From: Neisseria mucosa
GTDB taxonomy: Bacteria; Pseudomonadota; Gammaproteobacteria; Burkholderiales; Neisseriaceae
DNA length: 64,000 nucleotides
Assembly (NCBI RefSeq): GCF_003044445.1
Contig: NZ_POWX01000002.1
Span: 62,001-126,000, forward strand
Reading direction: 5' to 3'
The notes under the pieces are model-generated. The model did no database searches. It was not told where the DNA came from and saw only the letters and a list, made by a program, of their open reading frames with translations. Shown one piece after another: positions 24,941-34,288 of this stretch; within the stretch, counting starts at the first letter, position 1, and each line of letters opens with the position of its first letter. A program made the translations under genes and the position numbers.

Positions 24941-27900
24941 ATGCCCAAACGTACCGACCTAAAATCCATCCTTATCATCGGCGCCGGCCCTATCGTTATC
25001 GGTCAGGCTTGCGAATTTGACTATTCGGGCGCACAGGCCTGCAAGGCTTTGCGTGAAGAAGGCTATAAAGTCATTCTGGTGAATTCCAACCCCGCCACGA
25101 TCATGACCGACCCTGAAATGGCGGATGTTACCTACATCGAGCCAATTATGTGGCAGACGGTGGAGAAGATTATCGCCAAGGAGCGGCCTGATGCGATTCT
25201 GCCCACGATGGGCGGTCAGACCGCGCTGAACTGTGCGCTCGATTTGGCGCGCAACGGCGTGCTGGCGAAATACAATGTCGAGCTGATCGGCGCGACGGAA
25301 GACGCCATCGACAAAGCGGAAGACCGCGGCCGCTTTAAGGAAGCGATGGAGAAAATCGGCCTCTCTTGCCCGAAATCCTTTGTCTGCCACACGATGAACG
25401 AAGCCTTGGCGGCGCAGGAACAGGTCGGCTTCCCGACGCTGATTCGTCCGTCTTTCACCATGGGCGGTTCGGGCGGCGGCATTGCCTACAATAAAGACGA
25501 GTTTTTGGCGATTTGCGAACGCGGTTTCGATGCGTCGCCCACCCATGAGCTGCTGATTGAGCAGTCCGTCCTCGGCTGGAAAGAGTACGAGATGGAAGTG
25601 GTGCGCGATAAGGCGGACAACTGCATCATCATCTGCTCGATTGAAAACTTCGACCCGATGGGCGTGCATACGGGCGACTCGATTACGGTTGCGCCGGCGC
25701 AAACGCTGACGGACAAGGAATACCAAATCATGCGCAACGCCTCGTTGGCGGTATTGCGCGAAATCGGCGTGGACACGGGCGGCTCGAACGTGCAGTTTGC
25801 GGTGAACCCTGAAAACGGCGAGATGATTGTGATTGAGATGAACCCGCGCGTGAGCCGTTCGTCGGCTCTGGCTTCCAAAGCGACGGGCTTCCCGATTGCG
25901 AAGGTGGCGGCGAAGCTGGCTGTCGGCTTTACGCTGGACGAGTTGCGCAACGACATTACCGGCGGCCGTACGCCCGCGTCGTTTGAGCCTTCCATCGACT
26001 ATGTGGTAACCAAAATCCCACGTTTCGCGTTTGAAAAATTCCCTGCCGCAGACGACCGCCTGACCACGCAGATGAAATCGGTGGGCGAAGTAATGGCGAT
26101 GGGGCGTACCATTCAAGAAAGCTTCCAAAAAGCCCTGCGCGGCTTGGAAACGGGCTTGTGCGGCTTCAATCCGAGAAGCTCCGACAAAGCGGAAATCCGC
26201 CGCGAACTGGCGAACCCAGGCCCTGAGCGTATGCTGTTTGTGGCAGACGCGTTCCGCGCGGGCTTCACGCTGGAAGAAATCCATGAAATCTGCGCCATCG
26301 ATCCTTGGTTCTTGGCGCAAATTGAAAACTTGGTGAAAGAAGAGCAGCAGGTCAGTGCAGGCTGCCTGCAAGATTTGGATTTCGCCGCCTTACGTCGTCT
26401 GAAACGCAAAGGCTTCTCCGACAAACGCATCGCGCAGCTTTTGGGCGTAAAAGAAAAAGAAGTGCGCGAACACCGCTACGCGCTGAAGCTGCATCCTGTG
26501 TACAAACGCGTCGATACCTGCGCCGCCGAGTTCGCCACCGAAACCGCCTACCTCTATTCCACCTACGAAGAAGAATGCGAAGCGCGTCCTTCCGACCGTA
26601 AGAAAGTGATGATTCTCGGCGGCGGCCCGAACCGTATCGGTCAAGGCATCGAGTTTGACTACTGCTGCGTTCACGCCGCGCTCGCCCTGCGCGAATCAGG
26701 CTTTGAAACGATTATGGTGAACTGCAACCCCGAAACCGTGTCCACCGACTTCGACACCAGCGACCGCCTGTATTTCGAGCCGCTGACGCTGGAAGACGTG
26801 TTGGAAATCGTCCGCACCGAAAACCCGTGGGGCGTGATTGTGCATTACGGCGGCCAAACCCCGCTCAAACTCGCCAACGCATTGGTTGAAAACGGCGTGA
26901 ACATCATCGGCACGTCCGCCGACAGCATCGATGCCGCCGAAGACCGCGAACGCTTCCAAAAAGTGTTGAACGACTTAGGTCTGCGCCAACCGCCCAACCG
27001 CATCGCCCACAATGAAGAAGAAGCGCTTGTCAAAGCCGAAGAAATCGGCTATCCGCTGGTCGTGCGCCCGTCTTACGTCCTCGGCGGCCGCGCCATGCAG
27101 GTCGTCCATTCCGCCGAAGAGTTGCAAAAATACATGCGCGAAGCCGTGCAGGTATCCGAAGACAGCCCCGTGTTGCTCGACTTCTTCCTGAACAACGCGA
27201 TTGAAGTCGATGTGGACTGCGTTTCAGACGGCAAAGACGTCGTTATCGGCGGCATCATGCAACACGTCGAACAGGCGGGCATCCACTCCGGCGACTCCGG
27301 CTGCTCGCTGCCGCCCTACTCGCTCAGCGAAGAAATCCAAGACGAAATCCGCCGCCAAACCAAAGCCATGGCCTACGCGCTGGGCGTGGTCGGTCTGATG
27401 AACGTACAGTTTGCCGTACAGGACGGCGTGGTGTTCGTGTTGGAAGTGAACCCGCGCGCCAGCCGTACCGTGCCCTTTGTCTCCAAAGCCACCGGCGTAC
27501 CGCTCGCCAAAGTCGGCGCGCGCTGCATGGCAGGCATTTCCCTGCAAGAGCAAGGCGTGGAAAAAGAAGTCGTCCCCGATTTCTATGCCGTTAAAGAAGC
27601 CGTGTTCCCCTTCATCAAATTCCCCGGCGTGGACACCATCCTCGGCCCCGAAATGCGCTCCACCGGTGAAGTGATGGGCGTGGGCGCAAGCTTTGGCGAA
27701 GCCTACTACAAAGCCCAACTCGGCGCAGGCGAACGCCTGAATCCGACCGGCAAAATCTTCCTCGCCGTACGCGACGAAGACAAACCGCTCATCGTCAAAA
27801 CCGCGCAAAACTTCCAAGCACTCGGCTACGGCGTCTGCGCCACACGCGGCACCGCCGAATACCTGAAAGAGCACGGCATCATCGTACAAGCGGTGAACAA

Positions 27901-28156
27901 AGTGCAGGAAGGCCGCCCGCATATCGTGGACGCGATTAAAAACGGCGAAATCGCGCTGGTGGTCAACACCGTCAGCAGCTCGGCGCAATCCATCGCCGAC
28001 AGCCACAGCATCCGCCGCACCTCCCTCACCCAACGCGTGCCGCAATACACCACCATCGCCGGCGGCGAGGCCATGAGCGAAGGCGCAAAAAGCCGCGACC
28101 ATCTGGGCGTATACAGCGTGCAGGAGTTGCATGGACGGTTGAAAAACAGAGGCTGA
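24941..28156 (+). CDS. carB: Carbamoyl-phosphate synthase large subunit
   Basis: At 1071 residues this is the normal length. Two homologous ATP-grasp halves are visible, each with its glycine-rich pre-ATP-grasp start (IGAGPIVIGQACEFDYSG near 13, GGGPNRIGQGIEFDYCC near 560), metal-binding NPR motifs, and a C-terminal MGS-like allosteric domain from about 940. It makes carbamoyl phosphate from bicarbonate, ammonia from CarA and two ATP. It is separated from carA by about 5 kb of repeats and accessory genes, so it probably has its own transcript. Confidence 0.97.
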   Translation: MPKRTDLKSILIIGAGPIVIGQACEFDYSGAQACKALREEGYKVILVNSNPATIMTDPEMADVTYIEPIMWQTVEKIIAKERPDAILPTMGGQTALNCALDLARNGVLAKYNVELIGATEDAIDKAEDRGRFKEAMEKIGLSCPKSFVCHTMNEALAAQEQVGFPTLIRPSFTMGGSGGGIAYNKDEFLAICERGFDASPTHELLIEQSVLGWKEYEMEVVRDKADNCIIICSIENFDPMGVHTGDSITVAPAQTLTDKEYQIMRNASLAVLREIGVDTGGSNVQFAVNPENGEMIVIEMNPRVSRSSALASKATGFPIAKVAAKLAVGFTLDELRNDITGGRTPASFEPSIDYVVTKIPRFAFEKFPAADDRLTTQMKSVGEVMAMGRTIQESFQKALRGLETGLCGFNPRSSDKAEIRRELANPGPERMLFVADAFRAGFTLEEIHEICAIDPWFLAQIENLVKEEQQVSAGCLQDLDFAALRRLKRKGFSDKRIAQLLGVKEKEVREHRYALKLHPVYKRVDTCAAEFATETAYLYSTYEEECEARPSDRKKVMILGGGPNRIGQGIEFDYCCVHAALALRESGFETIMVNCNPETVSTDFDTSDRLYFEPLTLEDVLEIVRTENPWGVIVHYGGQTPLKLANALVENGVNIIGTSADSIDAAEDRERFQKVLNDLGLRQPPNRIAHNEEEALVKAEEIGYPLVVRPSYVLGGRAMQVVHSAEELQKYMREAVQVSEDSPVLLDFFLNNAIEVDVDCVSDGKDVVIGGIMQHVEQAGIHSGDSGCSLPPYSLSEEIQDEIRRQTKAMAYALGVVGLMNVQFAVQDGVVFVLEVNPRASRTVPFVSKATGVPLAKVGARCMAGISLQEQGVEKEVVPDFYAVKEAVFPFIKFPGVDTILGPEMRSTGEVMGVGASFGEAYYKAQLGAGERLNPTGKIFLAVRDEDKPLIVKTAQNFQALGYGVCATRGTAEYLKEHGIIVQAVNKVQEGRPHIVDAIKNGEIALVVNTVSSSAQSIADSHSIRRTSLTQRVPQYTTIAGGEAMSEGAKSRDHLGVYSVQELHGRLKNRG

Positions 28157-28180
28157 ATCTGAATCGGGTTTAGCTTAAAC

Positions 28181-28225
28181 AAAAGGTCGTCTGAAAATAA
28201 GACTTATCTTTCAGACGACCTTTTG
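28181..28225 (+). terminator. Inverted DUS terminator after carB
   Basis: Perfect paired uptake sequences 26 bases after the carB stop codon, followed by TTTT. Confidence 0.85.
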
Positions 28226-28265
28226 CCATCCGTCTTCCAAACTGCTAAACTATTTACATTATTTT

Positions 28266-28408
28266 TACTTGAGACATACGCACACATGAAAGACCCAGAG
28301 CAGAGCAGCATGACCACCCGCCGTTTTTCGTGCGTATCGATATGAATCAGGCAGCTTGAGCGTTTCAGGCTGCCTTTTCGCGTTTGAACACAAAGGAATA
28401 CAAAAATC
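28266..28408 (+). promoter_or_regulatory. Structured leader of the terC-like gene with an intrinsic terminator
   Basis: An 8-bp long-range stem pairs ATACGCAC (28276-28283) with GTGCGTAT (28330-28337). An intrinsic terminator follows: AGGCAGC (28349-28355) pairs with GCTGCCT (28369-28375), then TTTT. It ends 30 bases before the gene. Inside the first stem a 19-codon frame (28286-28345) reads MKDPEQSSMTTRRFSCVSI. Because a DUS terminator already ends carB, this second one is best read as an attenuator or riboswitch expression platform for terC. The yybP-ykoY core was looked for and not found. Confidence 0.45.
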
Positions 28409-29968
28409 ATGGATTTCAGTTGGTTGGCAGAGCCGCATACATGGATAGGCTTTGCCACGCTTCTGGTACTCGAAGTTGTCTTGGGGATAGACAACCTCGT
28501 TTTCGTCGCTATTTTGGCGAACAAAGTCAAACCTGCCCAACGCGACCGCGCGCGTATTACCGGTTTGGGGCTTGCGGTCGTTATCCGCATCATCATGCTC
28601 GGCTTCATGGCACACATCATGACCCTGACGCGCCCGCTGTTCCACATCAGCGGGTTGGACGTTTCCGGCAAAGACATGATTATGCTCGCGGGCGGTATCT
28701 TCCTGCTCTACAAAGCCACCACCGAGCTGCACGAACGCCTCGAAGGGCATAACCAGTTTGCCGTTGCCGACAGTCAGAAGAAACACGCGCGGTTTTGGAG
28801 CGTGGTTGCTCAAATCCTGATTCTTGACGCAGTATTTTCCATCGATTCCGTCATCACTGCCGTTGCGATGGTCGATCACATCGTCGTCGCCATGGGCGCG
28901 GTTGCCGTTGCCATGACCGTCATGATTTCCGCCAGCAAACCGCTGACCGAGTTTGTGGACAGGCATCCTACCGTCGTCATGCTCTGTTTGGGTTTCCTGC
29001 TGATGATCGGTTTCAGCCTTATTGCCGAAGCTTTCCATTTCCACATCCCCAAAGGCTACCTCTACGCCGCTATCGGCTTCTCCATCCTGATTGAAGCGTT
29101 CAACCAAGTTTCGCAACGCAACAGCCGCAAAAACGACTACATCAGCAGCTCGTGGCGCAAGCGCACCGCCGAGAACGTCTTGGGCATGATGGGCATACGC
29201 GAAAGCGTGCTTGCCAAAGCGGGCGACGAAGCAGAGGACGACGGGCATTTTGAGGAAAACGAAAAATCCATGATACGCAGCGTTCTGACGCTTGCCGAAC
29301 GTCCCATCCTCGGCGTGATGATTCCACGCCGCGACATTGAGCGTTTGGACATCTCTCAAAGCCGCGAAGAGCAACACGCCCAACTGCAAAATACCCCGTA
29401 CAGCCGCCTGCTTGTCGTCGGTAAAGCCGGAGTGGATGAACCGTTGGGCTACATCAACAAAAAAGACCTGCTCGCCCAACTGCTCGAAACCGGCGAACTC
29501 AATATCCAAGCCGTCCTACGTCAGCCGCTAGTCCTGCCGGACAGTACGACTGCGTTGGGTGCGATTGAACTGTTCCGCCAAAGCAGCGCGGATTATGCTT
29601 TGGTGGTCGATGAATTCGGCGCAGTTTTGGGCATGGTTACCATGAAAGACCTGCTGGAAACCATCGCGGGCGAATTCCCCGAAGAGTTTGAACGCCAAGA
29701 AGAACCTGCCGTTCAAGAAAATGCCGATGAAAGTCTGACCGTGGACGGCTCGTTTGAATACGTCGACCTCGCCCCGCAATTGAATCTCCCGCCGCAGGAA
29801 GAAGATGCCGACTTCCACACCGTCGCCGGACTGATTATGGAAGAGCTGCAAAGCATTCCCGATGTCGGCGACTTTGCCGACTTCCACGGCTGGCGTTTCC
29901 AAGTCGTTGAAAAAGACGGGCAACGCATTGAGCGGGTACAGATTACCAAGCTGCCTGACGAAGGATAA
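28409..29968 (+). CDS. TerC family membrane protein with CBS pair and CorC/HlyC domain (YoaE/YgdQ-like)
   Basis: The 519-residue protein has three parts: an N-terminal TerC domain of about seven membrane helices with acidic residues in them (LLVLEVVLGIDNLVF near 20-34; DAVFSIDSVITAV near 145), a CBS-domain pair (about 290-425) and a C-terminal CorC/HlyC transporter-associated domain. TerC proteins export manganese or other metals, and CBS domains usually sense nucleotides. A leader with a terminator precedes it. Its trailing DUS pair has been broken by an insertion sequence remnant. Confidence 0.88.
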   Translation: MDFSWLAEPHTWIGFATLLVLEVVLGIDNLVFVAILANKVKPAQRDRARITGLGLAVVIRIIMLGFMAHIMTLTRPLFHISGLDVSGKDMIMLAGGIFLLYKATTELHERLEGHNQFAVADSQKKHARFWSVVAQILILDAVFSIDSVITAVAMVDHIVVAMGAVAVAMTVMISASKPLTEFVDRHPTVVMLCLGFLLMIGFSLIAEAFHFHIPKGYLYAAIGFSILIEAFNQVSQRNSRKNDYISSSWRKRTAENVLGMMGIRESVLAKAGDEAEDDGHFEENEKSMIRSVLTLAERPILGVMIPRRDIERLDISQSREEQHAQLQNTPYSRLLVVGKAGVDEPLGYINKKDLLAQLLETGELNIQAVLRQPLVLPDSTTALGAIELFRQSSADYALVVDEFGAVLGMVTMKDLLETIAGEFPEEFERQEEPAVQENADESLTVDGSFEYVDLAPQLNLPPQEEDADFHTVAGLIMEELQSIPDVGDFADFHGWRFQVVEKDGQRIERVQITKLPDEG

Positions 29969-30007
29969 TCAAGCCCTCATTGTGAAATAAAAAGGTCGTC
30001 TGAAAAC

Positions 30008-30203
30008 TGAACTGCACCCCAAAAGTTGGACACCCCCTCCGACTCACAAGGTGCAGTTTTTTTATGAGCAAATATACATTACACTTCAAATACCAAGCCG
30101 TACTCCACTACCTGCACATACGCAGCCAACAGCGTACGCAGACCACTACGGCATCTCCCGAACCCACCTGCGACGATGGATACGCGCCTATCAAGAAGGC
30201 GGC
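30008..30203 (+). mobile_element. IS3 family remnant (5' end and start of orfA, frameshifted)
   Basis: The left end TGAACTGCACCCCAAAAGTTGGACACC-like sequence is followed by an orfA start at 30064 (MSKYTLHFKYQAVLHYL). The expected helix-turn-helix continuation DHYGISRTHLRRWIRAYQEGG is present but in another frame, so a small indel lies near 30135. The rest of the element is missing and the sequence passes into an IS5-like transposase. It has interrupted the DUS hairpin behind the terC-like gene. Confidence 0.7.
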
Positions 30204-31201
30204 AACAGGCGCACTTAGCCTGTTAGCCGCTTTCAACAGGTTTAAACACATCGCCTTCAGATGGCTTTGTGCGCTCACTTTAATCAGCCCGAAATAGGCT
30301 GCCCGGGCGTAGCGGAATTTACGGTGCAGCGTACCGAAGCTTTGTTCGACTACATAACGGGCCTTCGACAAATAGCGGTTACGTTTGATTTGGTCTTCCG
30401 TCAGCGGACGGTTGCGGTGGGCTTTGCGCATAATGCCGTCTAACAACTGATGCTCTTCCAGATGTTGCCGGTTTTCCTTACTGTCATAGCCTTTATCGGC
30501 ATAGACGGTCGTACCTTCAGCTATCCCTTCCAACAAAGGCGACAGGTGGTTGCACTCATGGGTATTGGCGGGGGTAATGTGCAGTTTCTCGATATAGCCT
30601 TCCTCATCGGTACGGGTATGTTGTTTGTAACCGAGTTTGTATAAACCGTTTTTCTTTGTCCAACGGGCATCTTTATCTTTACTCGGTGTGGTTTGGCCGC
30701 TGACTTGTCCTTCGTCATCGACTTCTATGGTCTGACGCTGTTTGCTGCCGGCGGTCTGAATAATGGTGGCGTCAATGACGGCGGCGGATGCTTTCTCTAC
30801 TTTTAAGCCTTTTTCGGTCAGTTGGCGGTTAATCAGTTCCAGCAATTCGGACAGGGTATCGTCTTGCGCCGCCGGTTACGGTAGCGGCATAAGGTGCTGT
30901 AATCGGGGATGCTCAACTCGTCGAAACGGCAAAACAGGTTGAAATCGATGCGGGTGATGAGGCTGTGTTCGAGTTCGGGATCGGAGAGGCTGTGCCATTG
31001 GCCGAGCAGGACGGCTTTGAACATGGACAACAGGGGATAGGCGGGACGGCCGCGGTGGTCTCGAAGGTAACGGGTTCTTTGACGATTCAGGTACTGTTCG
31101 ATCGGCTGCCAATCAATCACTTGATCCAACTTCAACAGTGGGAAGCGGTCGATGTGTTTGGCAATCATGGCTTGTGCGGTTTGCCGGAAGAAGGTACTCA
31201 T
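30204..31201 (-). pseudogene. IS5 family transposase, frameshifted and truncated
   Basis: Two frames together make one DDE transposase. The 5' part (31201 to about 30870) encodes MSTFFRQTAQAMIAKHIDRF through YSTLCRYRNR. The 3' part carries the DDE residues in VIDATII, YADKGYDS and VVEQSFGTLHRKFR. The frame changes between 30870 and 30871, where one base appears to be missing (expected RLAQDDTLSELLELINRQ). The C-terminal reading continues into foreign IS3 sequence, so the natural end is lost as well. Confidence 0.85.
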
Positions 31202-31264
31202 GAGAAATCCCCTAAATGTCTTGGTAGGAATTTAGGGGATTTTGGGGAATTTTGCAAAGGTCTC
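30204..31264 (-). mobile_element. Truncated IS5 family element (IS1106-like)
   Basis: The transposase-proximal end reads GAGACCTTTGCAAAATTCCC on the minus strand, ending at 31264, as in Neisseria IS1106-type elements. The matching inverted repeat at the other end is absent: the transposase frame runs straight into the IS3 remnant near 30204. The element is therefore truncated and, with a frameshifted transposase, immobile on its own. Confidence 0.75.
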
Positions 31265-31343
31265 TTGATAGCAGAACAAAGGTAAACACGCAATAAAGCG
31301 CACATCAGTGTGATTTCAAACCTACCACATTCTTTAAACGGAC

Positions 31344-31391
31344 AAAAGGTCGTCTGAAACAGCCAAATTCAGCTTTTCAGACGACCTTCTT
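31344..31391 (-). terminator. Inverted DUS terminator after nagZ
   Basis: Paired DUS 25 bases beyond the nagZ stop codon. Confidence 0.8.
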
Positions 31392-31415
31392 CCATTCTTT
31401 CTAAATCAGACGCCT

Positions 31416-32504
31416 TTAAAACGCTTCGCCGACTTTCACGCCGCCTGCGGTGTCTTTAGGCGTGGCAAGTTGCGCTGTCATGGCTTGGGCGGCTTGGAAC
31501 GCGGGGGTTTGCATCACGGCTTGGGCGGCTTCCTTGCCTAGTGTATTCGCCATGTATTGCCAGCGGTTTGCCAAATCGGGATTGGCGGGGATTTGGAAGC
31601 CGTCGCGCAGTTCGTCGACGAGGTCGGGACGGTTACAGACGAGGACGATGTCGCAGCCTGCCGTGAAAGAAGCGTTTGCGCGTTCTTTGATGCCGCCCGC
31701 TGCGCCCGCGCCTTCCATGGTGAGGTCGTCTGAAAAGATAACGCCTTTAAATCTAATGTCTTGACGCAGAATTTTTTTCAGCCATTTTTCGGAGAAACCG
31801 GCGGGCTTGCCATCAATTTGCGGGTAAACGACGTGGGCGGGCATGACTGCCGCCATGCCTTCATTGCTTAAGGCGCGGAACGGGATAATGTCGGCGGCTT
31901 CGAGTTCGGCAAGGCTGCGCGTGTCTTCGGGTTGCACCAAATGGCTGTCGCCTTCGACGAATCCGTGTCCGGGGAAGTGTTTGCCGCAGGATTTCATGCC
32001 GCCTCGGTTCAGACCCTTTTGCATGGCAAGGGCGAGCTGGGTTACGGTGTCGGCGTTGCGGTGGAAACTGCGGTTGCCGATGACGGGACATGTTCCCCAA
32101 TCGAGGTCTAGGACGGGCGTGAAGGAAAGGTCGATGCCGCAGGCGGTCAGCTCTGTCGCCAATACCCAGCCGACCTGTTCGGCTTTTTCTTTGGCGGCGG
32201 CTTCGCCTTCGGTATCCCAAATCTGCCCTAAGGTATTCATGGCGGGCAGGCGGGTAAAGCCGTCAATAAAGCGTTGCACCCTGCCGCCTTCGTGATCGAC
32301 GGCGATGATGAGTTCGGGCGTGCGCAGCGCTTTAATTTTTTGAACCAGGGCTTTGAGCTGCTCGACGTTTTGAAAATTGCGGCGGAACAGGATGACGCCG
32401 CCGATGGACGGATCGAGCAGGCGTTGTTTTTCTTCTTCGGTCAGACAGTAGGCGGCAACGTCTGCTATGACAGGGCCACGCGGGATAGAATGGGGAGCGT
32501 TCAT
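31416..32504 (-). CDS. nagZ: Beta-N-acetylhexosaminidase NagZ
   Basis: A 362-residue single-domain glycoside hydrolase family 3 protein without a signal peptide, as expected for cytoplasmic NagZ, which removes GlcNAc from muropeptides during peptidoglycan recycling. The conserved KHFPGHG loop (near 177) and the nucleophile motif FSDDLTMEGA are present; the two aspartates are residues 259 and 260. An exact DUS encodes this FSDDL motif. NagZ products can signal beta-lactamase induction elsewhere, and no such regulator is seen nearby. Confidence 0.95.
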   Translation of the reverse strand: MNAPHSIPRGPVIADVAAYCLTEEEKQRLLDPSIGGVILFRRNFQNVEQLKALVQKIKALRTPELIIAVDHEGGRVQRFIDGFTRLPAMNTLGQIWDTEGEAAAKEKAEQVGWVLATELTACGIDLSFTPVLDLDWGTCPVIGNRSFHRNADTVTQLALAMQKGLNRGGMKSCGKHFPGHGFVEGDSHLVQPEDTRSLAELEAADIIPFRALSNEGMAAVMPAHVVYPQIDGKPAGFSEKWLKKILRQDIRFKGVIFSDDLTMEGAGAAGGIKERANASFTAGCDIVLVCNRPDLVDELRDGFQIPANPDLANRWQYMANTLGKEAAQAVMQTPAFQAAQAMTAQLATPKDTAGGVKVGEAF

Positions 32505-32524
32505 TTTTGGGTTCCTTAAAATAT

Positions 32525-32561
32525 TTCAGACGACCTTTGATACTTAAGGTCGTCTGAAAAC
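32525..32561. repeat. Outward-facing DUS pair between nhaC and nagZ
   Basis: TTCAGACGACCT and AGGTCGTCTGAA are arranged around a 13-base spacer (32526-32562 region), again an inverted repeat, in the 68-base gap between two same-strand genes. Confidence 0.6.
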
Positions 32562-32572
32562 GGGAAAACACA

Positions 32573-34093
32573 TCAGGCAACTTTGCCTTTTTTGTCTTTC
32601 AGTATGAAGATGAGGGCGACCATGACGACACCGGTTGCGAAAAAGCCCAGCCAAGCCGATTGGGTCATGCCCAACACGAGGTAGCCTACCGCTGCCGCAC
32701 CTGCGACGGTCAGAGCGTAAGGCAGTTGCGATGTAACGTGGTCGATGTGGTTACAATGCGCGCCGGTGGAAGACAGGATGGTGGTGTCGGAGATGGGCGA
32801 ACAGTGGTCGCCGCACACCGCGCCAGCCATGACAGCGGACATACACGGGATAACCAACGAAGCATCGACTTTAACCGCCATCGCAGCGGCAATCGGCAAC
32901 ATAATGCCGAACGTTCCCCAGCTTGTGCCTGTGGCAAACGCCATTACGCTGGCGAGCAGGAAGAGGATGACGGGCAGGAAGCCGGGATGGATATTGTCTG
33001 CGACCAGTTTGGAGAGGTAGTCGCCGGTGTGCATTTCGCTGACGACGGTGCTGATGAGCCAAGCGAGAATCAGGATGGTAATCGCGCCGAACATCGAAGC
33101 CATGCCTTGAATGATGGCTTTCGGATAGTCGGAGGCTTTGATGGTGCCGAGCGTGCAGAGGATGACGGTCAGTACGCCGCAAGTGCCGCCGAACACCAGC
33201 GAAGTGTTCACATCGGTATTTTCAAACGCGCCCAAAATAGTAAAAGTTTCGCTTGCCTGCGCGCCTGTGTAAATCATGGCGGAAACGGTGGATACGATTA
33301 ACACCAAAACAGGAATAATCAGCGCGTAAACCCTGCCTTTGGGGTCGTCTGAAACGGCAGTTTCGTCGTGAACTTCCTGCAACGCCGCTCTTTCAAAGTG
33401 CGCCATCGAGCCAATATCGAAGGAGAACCATGCAACAATAAACACCATCAGCAGGGCAAACAAGGCGTAATAGTTCATCAGGCTCATGGCGACGAACGTA
33501 CCCATCGGCGTGTATCCAGTGATGTGGTGGGTCACGAGTAAACCCGCCAGTGTGGCGATAATCGAAGCGCCCCAGCTTGAAACCGGCATCAGTACACACA
33601 TGGGCGCAGCGGTAGAATCAAGGATATACGCGAGTTTGGCGCGGGAAACTTTGAATTTGTCGGTAACGGGGCGGGCAATTGCGCCGACGGCGAGACTGTG
33701 GAAATAGTCGTCGATGAAGGTAACAAACACAAGACAGGCAGTCAGCATTTTTGCGCCGCGCCGTCCTTTGATGTGTTGCTTCGCCCAGTTGGCAAATGCC
33801 TGATTGCTGCCTGAAAAAGTCAGCAGCGAAGTAAAAATACCGAGCAACAATAAGAAAATCAGAATTTTAGGTTTTCCCAAAGACCAATCGCCGTCTACCC
33901 AGGTCAGCCCGACCACCATGTCTTTCAGGTGTGTCAGTCCGTCAATCGGGCTGCCACCGACCAAAAAGGCAACGCCGACCAAAATACCGATGCCCAAAGA
34001 CAAGAGTACGCGGCGGGTAATGACGGCAAGTGCCAACGCCAAAAACGGCGGCACGACGGCTAAAAACGAATTCGAATAATCAATCAGTTGCAT
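32573..34093 (-). CDS. nhaC: NhaC family Na+/H+ antiporter
   Basis: A 506-residue integral membrane protein with about twelve hydrophobic helices and the NhaC-family regions FTFIDDYFHSLAVGAIARPVTD, near 130-155, and GTSWGTFGIMLPIAAAM, near 390-410. It would exchange sodium for protons or a related solute across the inner membrane. It is followed by nagZ on the same strand but separated by a DUS inverted repeat, so co-transcription is doubtful. Substrate assignment is by family only. Confidence 0.85.
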   Translation of the reverse strand: MQLIDYSNSFLAVVPPFLALALAVITRRVLLSLGIGILVGVAFLVGGSPIDGLTHLKDMVVGLTWVDGDWSLGKPKILIFLLLLGIFTSLLTFSGSNQAFANWAKQHIKGRRGAKMLTACLVFVTFIDDYFHSLAVGAIARPVTDKFKVSRAKLAYILDSTAAPMCVLMPVSSWGASIIATLAGLLVTHHITGYTPMGTFVAMSLMNYYALFALLMVFIVAWFSFDIGSMAHFERAALQEVHDETAVSDDPKGRVYALIIPVLVLIVSTVSAMIYTGAQASETFTILGAFENTDVNTSLVFGGTCGVLTVILCTLGTIKASDYPKAIIQGMASMFGAITILILAWLISTVVSEMHTGDYLSKLVADNIHPGFLPVILFLLASVMAFATGTSWGTFGIMLPIAAAMAVKVDASLVIPCMSAVMAGAVCGDHCSPISDTTILSSTGAHCNHIDHVTSQLPYALTVAGAAAVGYLVLGMTQSAWLGFFATGVVMVALIFILKDKKGKVA

Positions 34094-34288
34094 AATATTT
34101 TTTATAATAGGAAGTCAATCGGAGCGGAACGTTTTCAGACGACCTTTGTATTGGATATGATTGTTGACAAACATCCTAAAGAGTAAACAATCAAAACTTA
34201 AACAAATCAATCCGTTGTCAAAATTGCAAAATACCCGCTACCTAAGGATGGCGGGTATTCTATCATTGAATGGCGTTTGCGTTGCGTC

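Noticed and set aside
24959..26371. 470-codon frame antisense to carB
   Set aside because: Arg/His-rich shadow of a conserved gene, no domain signature.
28266..28408. yybP-ykoY manganese riboswitch before the terC-like gene
   Set aside because: Neither the GGGGAGTA-type core nor the second conserved loop is present; only a generic stem and terminator can be claimed.
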